The notes beneath the pieces were generated by a model. That model had not been told where the DNA came from. It was given only the letters and a program-made list of their open reading frames with translations, and did no database searches. This document shows, in pieces, positions 1-4,922 of a stretch of DNA of 5,267 nt. The position numbers were made by a program, and so were the translations under genes. The stretch comes from an uncultured Oscillospiraceae bacterium (lineage in GTDB: Bacteria > Bacillota > Clostridia > Oscillospirales > Acutalibacteraceae). How positions within the stretch are numbered: the first letter of the stretch is position 1; each line of letters starts with the position of its first letter. The stretch spans positions 1 to 5,267 of the forward strand of contig CABQAA010000174.1 in the NCBI GenBank assembly GCA_902461995.1. The letters run 5' to 3'.

Positions 1-16
1 GGACCCCTGGGGGTCC
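1..16 (-). terminator. Possible terminator hairpin at the window edge
   Basis: GGACCCC and GGGGTCC form a perfect 7-bp inverted repeat around two bases. It lies about 30 bases past the stop codon of the minus-strand surface-protein gene, where a terminator would be expected. The T-tract that would decide the matter falls outside the window, so this may be only a palindrome. Confidence 0.3.
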
Positions 17-45
17 GCCCTCTTTCCTATCTCGCTATAAATGGA

Positions 46-2043
46 TCAAACCCGTTTGGTGTGCTCCGTCTTCGGCTGTCTGCGGCGGCTGACCGCCACC
101 AAAGCCAGAGCGCTCACACCGAGCAGCAGCGCCAGGCAGAAAGGCCAGAAGTCCATCCGGCCGGTCACAGGCGTTTCGGGTGTGGAAACCTGCGAAGAGC
201 TGCCGCTGACGGCCGCATCCTCATACACCAGCGCATAGGTGGAAAACCGATCGGTTTCGAAAACCGCCACACCGTCGCGGACGGTCGTGTCCAGCTTTTC
301 CGCGACGCCGTTGTGGACACGGATGACATAAAACGTCCGGCCTTCGGCGAGCAGATTCCCGGGAATAGCAATCTGCACCTGAACCGGCTGCACCAGTTTC
401 TCCAGCGTACCGATCGTCTCGCCGTCCGCTTTCAGGAGCACGGACAGATCGAGATACTGTGCTATTTCCGCCTTTTCTCCCGCAGCGGAAACCGTTTTTT
501 CGGCGTCGGCAGGATCAACGGCTTCGGGGGCAACCGTCTCGGTTTTCATCTCGACGGTGATCGCCTTGTCCTGTTCCACCGCCGTTTTCACAGCTTCTTT
601 CGTCTCGTCCGAGACGGCTCCGCCAACATCGGCATTGTTCAGGATCTGCTCCACGACCTGACCGACCGTTTCCTCGACCACGGCGCTGCTCTCCCCAGCA
701 ACGCCGACTTCCACCTTATCAACCGGTTTGTCCGGGTCCACGGTAGGAAGAACGGGCTTGCCGACGACGACGACCGAGCAGGTGTCGCTCTTATCCCCCA
801 CAGTGGCCGTAATGTCCACTTTTCCGGGAGCGACGGCTGTCAGAGTACCATCTGCCGCTACGGTCGCGATATTCGCATCACCGGATGTATAGGTCACGGT
901 TGTATCCGCATCGGCGCCGGCTTCCACCGTCGTTTTCAGCACCGCCGTCCCGCCTTCGACGAGGCTCTGGGGTGCCTGATCGATGGACACGGAGAAAATG
1001 CGGGGATCGGTGACCCGGCCCGTCGTTTCATTGTAGTCGCAGCCCTCGGCCATATAATTCTTGACCACCGGATCCGGCGTATCATTCGGCGCCTGGCCAA
1101 TGCGGTAGGTGCCGCCCGTGACATACGGATTGCCCGTCTCCTGCGCGCGGTAGATGGCCGACTTACCGCCGTAGTAGGTGCCGCCGTACACGTATGTAGT
1201 CGCGTCGGCATTGATGCCGCCGTCGCCGCCTTTGTTGTCGTTGCCGATGTAGATCGCGTATTTCGGGCTGGAGAAGGTGCCGCCGTACACGTATCCGGTT
1301 ACGACGTCCTCTTCCCCCGCGATATAGAGCGCGTAGAAGGAGCGGCTGTTGTCCCAGGCGGTCGAGAAATCCCCGTCATAGACCTTGAGCACGCCGCTTG
1401 CCGAGGCGAGCGCCCCCTGAATACCGGTGATGGTGGCGTCGTTGACCGTCATGTTGGCATAATTCCGGACGCAGTACGCAAAGGTTCCGGGCTCATTGGT
1501 AGAGGTCGAATGGAATTCGCCGCCGTTGATCACCATATCGCCCAGGTTATTGACTGCAAAGAAGTCCGCATTCACGACGATCTGGTTGACGGTCATGGTG
1601 CCGCCTTCTTCATTCATAACGGCCGTACCGCCCACGTTGCAGTGGGTTTCAAAGGTGCCGCCGTTGATCACCATGGTACCGAAATTGCCGATGGCGTTCC
1701 GATACGCGGTGACGAGTCCGGTCTTGCCGGCGCTCGAATCGTTAATAGTCATGGTGCCCATATTGTTCAGAATACGGCCGGTGCCGGTCGGTTTCGAAAC
1801 GGTGTGTCCGTTTAGGTCCAGCGTGATGGTCACATCGCTCGGCACCGTCAGAATCGCGTTTTCCGGGATCGTCAGATCGGCCGCCAGCTGATAGGAACCC
1901 GATTCGATGGTCTGCAGCTGATCGAGTCCCGTGATCTGGATCGGCGTCACCTCGGCCAGAACGCCCGGAACTGCGATAAGGCTCATGAGCATCACGGCCG
2001 ACAGCAGAATACCGCCCCATTTTTTGATGATTTTCATGTGCAT
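46..2043 (-). CDS. Surface protein: signal peptide, beta-helix-like repeats, Big2 domain, sorting-type C-terminal tail
   Basis: Predicted exported surface protein of 665 residues, probably a wall- or membrane-attached adhesin-like protein; the ligand is unknown. Seen: signal peptide 1-30 (KIIKK, hydrophobic core, VLA cleavage site); about nine short repeats at 97-316 of the type GTMxINGGTF or YVYGGT, spaced as in right-handed beta-helix proteins; a Big2-like Ig domain at about 349-428; a region at 440-610 ending in the RFSTYALVY pattern common at the C-terminus of Firmicutes surface proteins; then TPVTG (624-628), a hydrophobic segment 633-651 and RRR. The last part resembles a sortase signal, but with T in place of L in LPxTG. 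The ATG at 2043 is chosen because AAAGGA (2049-2054) lies 5 bases upstream; the ATG at 2049 abuts it, and the TTG codons at 2097/2094 and ATG at 2091 lie in or just past the terminator U-tract. A riboswitch leader precedes the gene. Domain calls are from pattern recognition, not a search. Confidence 0.9.
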   Translation of the reverse strand: MHMKIIKKWGGILLSAVMLMSLIAVPGVLAEVTPIQITGLDQLQTIESGSYQLAADLTIPENAILTVPSDVTITLDLNGHTVSKPTGTGRILNNMGTMTINDSSAGKTGLVTAYRNAIGNFGTMVINGGTFETHCNVGGTAVMNEEGGTMTVNQIVVNADFFAVNNLGDMVINGGEFHSTSTNEPGTFAYCVRNYANMTVNDATITGIQGALASASGVLKVYDGDFSTAWDNSRSFYALYIAGEEDVVTGYVYGGTFSSPKYAIYIGNDNKGGDGGINADATTYVYGGTYYGGKSAIYRAQETGNPYVTGGTYRIGQAPNDTPDPVVKNYMAEGCDYNETTGRVTDPRIFSVSIDQAPQSLVEGGTAVLKTTVEAGADADTTVTYTSGDANIATVAADGTLTAVAPGKVDITATVGDKSDTCSVVVVGKPVLPTVDPDKPVDKVEVGVAGESSAVVEETVGQVVEQILNNADVGGAVSDETKEAVKTAVEQDKAITVEMKTETVAPEAVDPADAEKTVSAAGEKAEIAQYLDLSVLLKADGETIGTLEKLVQPVQVQIAIPGNLLAEGRTFYVIRVHNGVAEKLDTTVRDGVAVFETDRFSTYALVYEDAAVSGSSSQVSTPETPVTGRMDFWPFCLALLLGVSALALVAVSRRRQPKTEHTKRV
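1176..1294 (-). repeat. Internal 20-bp direct repeat coding for the YVYGGT motif
   Basis: The same 20 bases occur at 1176-1195 and 1275-1294 inside the surface-protein gene and code for TYVYGGT/GYVYGGT repeats of the beta-helix region. A second pair of 18 identical bases is at 1519-1536 and 1657-1674, coding for MVINGG. Exact DNA identity between protein repeats suggests recent duplication or gene conversion. Confidence 0.7.
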
Positions 2044-2095
2044 TTTCATCCTTTCTTCTCGTTGACCGCAACGAAACAGCCACCGGGCCATCAAC

Positions 2096-2131
2096 AAAAA
2101 AGACGTTCCGACACAACAGGTCAGAACATCC
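2096..2131 (-). terminator. Intrinsic terminator in the riboswitch leader (expression platform)
   Basis: On the minus strand the arms at 2130-2120 and 2112-2102 pair over 11 bp, including two G-U pairs, around a 7-base loop. Six T residues follow (2101-2096). The hairpin lies between the aptamer and the ribosome binding site of the surface-protein gene, so it can stop transcription before the coding region. This is the normal arrangement of a transcription-controlling riboswitch. Confidence 0.82.
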
Positions 2132-2137
2132 CTTATT

Positions 2138-2213
2138 GATGCAACTGGCTGCCATGTCTGACGACGAAGGCCCTATAGCTTTGCGTCTCTGCTTTTCAGC
2201 AGATTTGCCCAAA
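2138..2213 (-). promoter_or_regulatory. Cyclic di-GMP class I (GEMM-I) riboswitch aptamer
   Basis: Read on the minus strand, the leader shows the GEMM-I landmarks in the right order. GGGCAAA (2210-2204) comes first, then a perfect 6-bp hairpin TCTGCT/AGCAGA closed by a GAAA tetraloop (2203-2188). The conserved GACGCAAAGC (2187-2178) follows, then TATAGGGCC (2177-2169) as the start of P3, a variable loop, and ATGGCAGCC (2155-2147) as the return strand. TTGC (2144-2141) can pair with GCAA of the first block. In known members the GAAA loop docks into a receptor in P3 and one c-di-GMP binds at the three-helix junction. The predicted transcription start is only about 10 bases upstream. Exact ends are approximate; a covariance-model search was not possible here. 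Confidence 0.88.
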
Positions 2214-2230
2214 TATACTGTTCGACATTT

Positions 2231-2259
2231 AGTATATGCCATTTTTTGAAAAAAATCAA
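2231..2259 (-). promoter_or_regulatory. Sigma-A-type promoter of the riboswitch/surface-protein gene
   Basis: On the minus strand TTGATT (2259-2254) and TATACT (2236-2231) are separated by 17 bases, matching 4 and 5 of the 6 consensus bases. The spacer contains a near-palindromic run of T and A, which may bend the DNA. Transcription should start near 2224-2222, just before the aptamer, giving a leader of about 180 bases. Confidence 0.7.
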
Positions 2260-2294
2260 GTCTTTTGCCGCAGCAGATGTCCATCCTTTACTTA

Positions 2295-2322
2295 TTGACA
2301 GAACCTCCGGCTATGCCATAAT
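2295..2322 (+). promoter_or_regulatory. Orphan plus-strand sigma-A-type promoter 1
   Basis: A perfect -35 box TTGACA (2295-2300) is followed after 16 bases by CATAAT (2317-2322), with an extended -10 TGC directly before it. A start near 2329 would be expected. No plus-strand gene follows; the transcript would run toward the hairpin at 2406-2437 and then antisense to the M23 gene. TGCC...GGCA (2314-2330) is a partial inverted repeat over the -10 that might be an operator. Confidence 0.45.
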
Positions 2323-2347
2323 TAGCGGCACAGTCTTCCCAGCGTAT

Positions 2348-2377
2348 TTGCATCTGTCGTACAGGTTATGGTATACT
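2348..2377 (+). promoter_or_regulatory. Orphan plus-strand sigma-A-type promoter 2 (extended -10)
   Basis: TTGCAT (2348-2353) and TATACT (2372-2377) are 18 bases apart, with TGG immediately before the -10 (extended -10). A start near 2384 would be expected, directly ahead of the hairpin at 2406-2437. It is in tandem with the promoter at 2295-2322. Again no coding region is visible downstream on this strand. Confidence 0.4.
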
Positions 2378-2403
2378 AAAACTGATTTTGTCCGAACAAG
2401 ATG

Positions 2404-2437
2404 AAAAAGCGGGCGAATGTTTCCATCCGCCCGCTTT
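2404..2437 (-). terminator. Intrinsic terminator of the SpoIIQ-like M23 gene
   Basis: On the minus strand AAAGCGGGCG (2437-2428) pairs perfectly with CGCCCGCTTT (2415-2406). The stem continues with three more pairs after one mismatch, around a 4-base loop, and is followed by a run of T (2408-2404). It sits about 55 bases past the stop codon. On the plus strand only three T follow the stem, so it would be a weak terminator in that direction. Confidence 0.85.
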
Positions 2438-2490
2438 CCGCCCTTCTTGCCGATCCGCGTGATGCGGTTTCCGAGGGCCCGCATATGCTT

Positions 2491-3204
2491 TTATTTGGTT
2501 TCCCGTCCAATCGCCACGACCGGATCCACGTATTTCCCTTCCGTGAGGATTTCGAGATGCAGGTGAGGTTCATCCAGGATCTCAACGGGAATTTCCGCCA
2601 GCGTGCCGATCACATCTCCGACTTTGACCTTCTGCCCGTTGGTCAGGTCTTTCGCCGTCACACCGCAGTAGCGCGATACAATGTTGAAGCCGTGATCGAT
2701 CTCAATTACCGGTCCCCACAACGGATCGTTTTCCACTTTGAGAATGGTGCCGTCGGCGATCGCTTTGACCTCCGTGCCCTTCTCCCCCTTGAAATCGGTT
2801 CCGTTATGGGTGCGCCAATCTTTCATCGTTTCCGAGAACACCGGCTGGCCGTTTGAAAAGGGATTCAGGACTTCGTTTCCCATCGGCAGCATGAACAGGT
2901 CGGCGGGCTTTGTGTCTACAGGTTTGGTGGGGGGTGTCGTCGGCGCTGTCGTCGGCGGCGGTGTGGTTTCATACGGAATATCGCTGACAGGGTTGTCTAC
3001 CGGTTTTCCGGTCGTGGGAGAGGTCACCGAGGGGGTGCTCGCCTCGGATGAAGTATCCCCCTGCTTTTGGGGCAGCGAATCCACGAAAGTGGCCACGGCC
3101 ACTCCGCACACAGCAACCAGACAAACCGCCAATGCCACATAAAATCCTTTTCCGGTAAAGAAACGCTTCCACCCGGACTTTCTATCGTTACGCATACGGC
3201 TCAA
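2491..3204 (-). CDS. Membrane-anchored M23 (LytM) family protein, SpoIIQ-like
   Basis: Protein of 237 residues: short basic cytoplasmic tail, one membrane segment (about 21-41), a Pro/Thr/Ser-rich linker (45-100) and a LytM/M23 domain (about 105-232). The zinc-site motifs are intact: H133-N-G-T-D137 and H214-L-H216 (PHLHLE). The DWRTHNGTDF stretch resembles SpoIIQ. In the forespore SpoIIQ partners with SpoIIIAH of the mother cell in the channel that supports engulfment. B. subtilis SpoIIQ has lost a zinc ligand while clostridial ones often keep it, so this copy may be able to bind zinc and cut peptidoglycan. The TTG at 3204 is chosen because GGAGGA lies 6 bases upstream; the ATG at 3195 lies 15 bases from that site. 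A forespore-type promoter is upstream. No spoIID is seen beside it, so an ordinary M23 cell-wall hydrolase remains possible. Confidence 0.88.
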   Translation of the reverse strand: MSRMRNDRKSGWKRFFTGKGFYVALAVCLVAVCGVAVATFVDSLPQKQGDTSSEASTPSVTSPTTGKPVDNPVSDIPYETTPPPTTAPTTPPTKPVDTKPADLFMLPMGNEVLNPFSNGQPVFSETMKDWRTHNGTDFKGEKGTEVKAIADGTILKVENDPLWGPVIEIDHGFNIVSRYCGVTAKDLTNGQKVKVGDVIGTLAEIPVEILDEPHLHLEILTEGKYVDPVVAIGRETK

Positions 3205-3210
3205 AATGAA

Positions 3211-3216
3211 TCCTCC
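3211..3216 (-). promoter_or_regulatory. Ribosome binding site that selects a TTG start
   Basis: GGAGGA on the minus strand is 6 bases from TTG (3204-3202) but 15 from the first ATG (3195-3193). The spacing therefore argues that the M23 gene starts at TTG, three codons before the ATG. Confidence 0.7.
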
Positions 3217-3229
3217 ATTCCGTTCATTC

Positions 3230-3380
3230 GTCGGCGGCTTGCATGTCCGCCTGCATCTACCCTTTATTCTGGACAGATTCGCGCCGGTTATACAAAACGA
3301 CATTCCTCCGTACGAAAATTTTTGCAGGTGCGCCGTTTCTTTTTCTGCGCCTTTTCGGAATCGATTCGAAAGCCGCCGAC
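3230..3380. repeat. 11-bp inverted repeat shared by the two divergent leaders
   Basis: AAGCCGCCGAC occurs at 3370-3380 on the plus strand and at 3240-3230 on the minus strand. It lies 24 bases before the sigma-factor ATG and 25 bases before the M23 TTG, in the same direction relative to each gene. The bases after it are also alike (a GAGGA ribosome site, then TTCAT). It may be a duplicated leader element or a binding site. Confidence 0.55.
3265..3293 (-). promoter_or_regulatory. Candidate forespore (sigma-F/sigma-G type) promoter of the M23 gene
   Basis: On the minus strand GTATA (3293-3289) is followed after 14 bases by GTCCAGAATA (3274-3265). The B. subtilis sigma-F pattern is about GYATA, 15 bases, GGNNANANTR; this -10 matches at all fixed positions but the second G. 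CAGAATA also fits a sigma-G -10 (CATNNTA) at all but one fixed position. The start would be near 3258, about 50 bases before the start codon. It fits the SpoIIQ-like product, as spoIIQ is a sigma-F gene in B. subtilis. Confidence 0.5.
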
Positions 3381-3404
3381 AGGATGCAACAAACGAGGAA
3401 TTTC

Positions 3405-4016
3405 ATGACACTATATGAGGGAAGCCGGGAGGCTGAAGCTGTGAATAAGACTGAAAATACCGCCTCGCTGGTCGTCCGGGCCCAAGCGGGCGATGCAGAA
3501 GCATTCGGCCGATTATACGAACTCGTATATACCGATCTGTACCGGTATGCCTTCTATCATCTAGGCCAGGCTCAGGCGGCCGAAGACGCGGTTCAGGACA
3601 CGGCTGTGGAAGCCTTCCGAGCCATCCATAAACTCAAAAACGCCGCCGCGTTCCGCAGCTGGATATTTGCCATTCTGTCCGCTCGCTGCAACCGCGGCAT
3701 CCGGGAGCTGATCCGCCAGCGGGAACAGGATCCCCTCGAAGATGTCTCCTTGTCCGTCAGCGGTTTTGCCGAATCCAGCGACGAAGCGATCCGGCTGCGG
3801 CAAGCCATTTCGGAGCTTCCGGAACCCGACCGCCGCCTTCTGCTGCTGGCCGTGATCGGGGGCTTTTCCGGTAAGGAAATCGCCGGGATTCTGGGACGTC
3901 CGGAGGGTACGCTGCGCTCCCGCCTGTCCCGCTGCATGAAAAAACTCCGTTCCATTCTGGCGGACGACGATACCTCTCGAAAGGAGGGTTCCCCACATGA
4001 AATCACCCATTCCTGA
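3405..4016 (+). CDS. ECF-type RNA polymerase sigma-70 factor
   Basis: Alternative sigma factor of 203 residues that would direct RNA polymerase to a small regulon, probably in response to an envelope signal passed by the next gene's product. Seen: region 2 at about 29-100, with SLVVRAQAGDAEAF and DAVQDT (61-66, core binding) and FRSWIFAI; region 4 at about 138-183, with LPEPDRRLLLL and the helix-turn-helix GFSGKEIAGILGRPEGTLRSRLSR. There is no extra C-terminal domain. The ATG at 3405 follows GAGGA with 5 bases between. A GTG at 3441 after GGGAGG with 8 bases is an equally credible start and would give 191 residues. The stop overlaps the next gene by 20 bases, so the two are translationally linked. 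No clear promoter was found upstream; an imperfect palindrome at 3353-3371 might be an operator. Confidence 0.93.
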   Translation: MTLYEGSREAEAVNKTENTASLVVRAQAGDAEAFGRLYELVYTDLYRYAFYHLGQAQAAEDAVQDTAVEAFRAIHKLKNAAAFRSWIFAILSARCNRGIRELIRQREQDPLEDVSLSVSGFAESSDEAIRLRQAISELPEPDRRLLLLAVIGGFSGKEIAGILGRPEGTLRSRLSRCMKKLRSILADDDTSRKEGSPHEITHS

Positions 4017-4761
4017 CGACCGGCAGACGCTGGATGAACTCCGCCGCATTTTGGATACCGACAAGCTGCCCGTGCCCGACCGGCTGCGTCCGGAAAACCT
4101 CATTCCCACCCTCCTCACGGAAAAACCGCCTTCTCCCGTTTATCGGCAGCGCTGGTTCCGGCCGGCCGTCGCAACGGCTGCGGCCGCAGCCGTCATCCTG
4201 TTGCTGGTTCTTCCGGTTTGGGATCGGCTCACTTCGCCGCCCAAGGCCGTCTCAAATGATCCCACAGCGGGGACAATCGTTGAAACCAATACGGTTCAGG
4301 GAAACGAGAACGGCGATTTTCTGACCGAAGAGTCGATGGAGAAAGACGCCTCCACCGGGCAAGCGTCTGATGCCGAGCCGGAGGGAACTCCCGCAGGATC
4401 CAAACCGGCCTCCGGGTCCGCACCGACCGAAGCCACCGACGACGGGACCGCGCAGAACACCACATCCTGCGTTTGGTCCGGTTTGGAAACACCCAATATG
4501 ACGTTTGATGAGGCCAAATCCCTGTTGGCGGGCGGCGCGCTGTTGATTGACCTGCGCACGGGCGCCGATGTCTCCCTCCCCCATCTCACAGGGTCTGTCA
4601 ACATCCCATTCGCCGATCTAAATGATCGCATCCGTGAGGAAGCCGACACAGCACAGCCCCTGATCCTGTATTCCACGAACAAAGAGCAGCTCGAGCAAGC
4701 CGCCGGGCAGCTGGCCGCCCTCGGATATCAAGAGATCTATGTACTGGAATCCCTGCCATAA
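3997..4761 (+). CDS. Probable anti-sigma factor: single-pass membrane protein with a cysteine-less rhodanese-like outer domain
   Basis: Protein of 254 residues with an N-terminal cytoplasmic part (1-53), one membrane segment (about 55-75), an acidic, Ser/Thr/Pro-rich linker outside (80-160) and a C-terminal rhodanese-like domain (about 166-254). The fold is recognised from the order MTFDEAKSLLAGGALLIDLRT, HLTGSVNIPF, LILYS and LAALGYQEIYVLE. Active rhodaneses carry the catalytic Cys after the LILY-type strand; here it is Ser226, and the CxxGxR-like loop is lost, so sulfur transfer is unlikely and a binding or sensing role is more likely. The only Cys is C158 in the linker. LPVPDRLRPENL (24-35) resembles the short N-terminal motif of clostridial membrane anti-sigma-like proteins. 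The start follows GGAGG by 9 bases and overlaps the sigma gene. The anti-sigma role is inferred from position and topology; no zinc-binding anti-sigma motif is present. Confidence 0.85.
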   Translation: MKSPIPDDRQTLDELRRILDTDKLPVPDRLRPENLIPTLLTEKPPSPVYRQRWFRPAVATAAAAAVILLLVLPVWDRLTSPPKAVSNDPTAGTIVETNTVQGNENGDFLTEESMEKDASTGQASDAEPEGTPAGSKPASGSAPTEATDDGTAQNTTSCVWSGLETPNMTFDEAKSLLAGGALLIDLRTGADVSLPHLTGSVNIPFADLNDRIREEADTAQPLILYSTNKEQLEQAAGQLAALGYQEIYVLESLP

Positions 4762-4772
4762 AGCTGAAAAGC

Positions 4773-4813
4773 AGCCACCCCCGGCGCTTTTATAAGCGCC
4801 GAGGGTGGCTTTT
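4773..4813. terminator. Strong intrinsic terminator, probably bidirectional
   Basis: Arms 4773-4789 and 4794-4810 pair over 17 positions with one mismatch (C4781 with A4802) around a 4-base loop. TTTT follows on the plus strand. On the minus strand the stem is followed, after two bases, by TTTT. It starts 11 bases past the stop of the anti-sigma gene and lies about 110 bases past the stop of the convergent permease gene, so it can end both transcripts. Confidence 0.9.
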
Positions 4814-4922
4814 ATGTCTGTATTCTTTTCCATACTGAATGGACGCAAAATCTTTTATATCGTGTCGCAGAGCGAAGACCGCGGGCCCCAAGGCAGATAC
4901 GCCTTCCCTGCAATCCCCGCCG

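Noticed and set aside
61..1815. Open frame of 584 codons on the plus strand opposite the surface-protein gene
   Set aside because: It is rich in Arg, His, Gly and Asp with no recognisable domain or ribosome site, and lies exactly antisense to a gene with signal peptide, domains and leader. It is a typical GC-rich shadow frame.
2044..2097. Upstream starts (TTG 2097 and 2094, ATG 2091, ATG 2049) for the surface protein
   Set aside because: The first two lie in or next to the terminator U-tract and the third just past it, none with a ribosome site; the last abuts the ribosome site. They would add a charged stretch before the signal peptide.
2138..2213. Class II c-di-GMP or another riboswitch class
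   Set aside because: The GACGCAAAGC and ATGGCAGCC blocks with a GAAA-capped P2 are specific to the GEMM family. A variant with changed ligand choice (such as cGAMP) cannot be excluded by eye.
2241..2256. T/A palindrome read as a terminator
   Set aside because: The stem has only A-T pairs and sits in the spacer of a good promoter, so a promoter spacer or bend is the simpler reading.
1742..2284. Open frame of 180 codons covering the leader on the minus strand
   Set aside because: It runs through the riboswitch aptamer, the terminator and the start of the real gene in another frame.
2401..2856. Open frame of 151 codons on the plus strand starting in the terminator hairpin
   Set aside because: It is antisense to the LytM domain and has no ribosome site. 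The orphan promoters upstream make it worth a glance, but its composition is that of a shadow.
3561..4118. Open frame of 185 codons opposite the sigma/anti-sigma genes
   Set aside because: No domain or ribosome site; it overlaps two well-supported genes.
4814..4922. Possible gene or regulatory RNA between the terminator and the permease stop
   Set aside because: Only a 5-bp hairpin (AAGGC/GCCTT) is seen, with no T-tract, ribosome site or coding-like frame.
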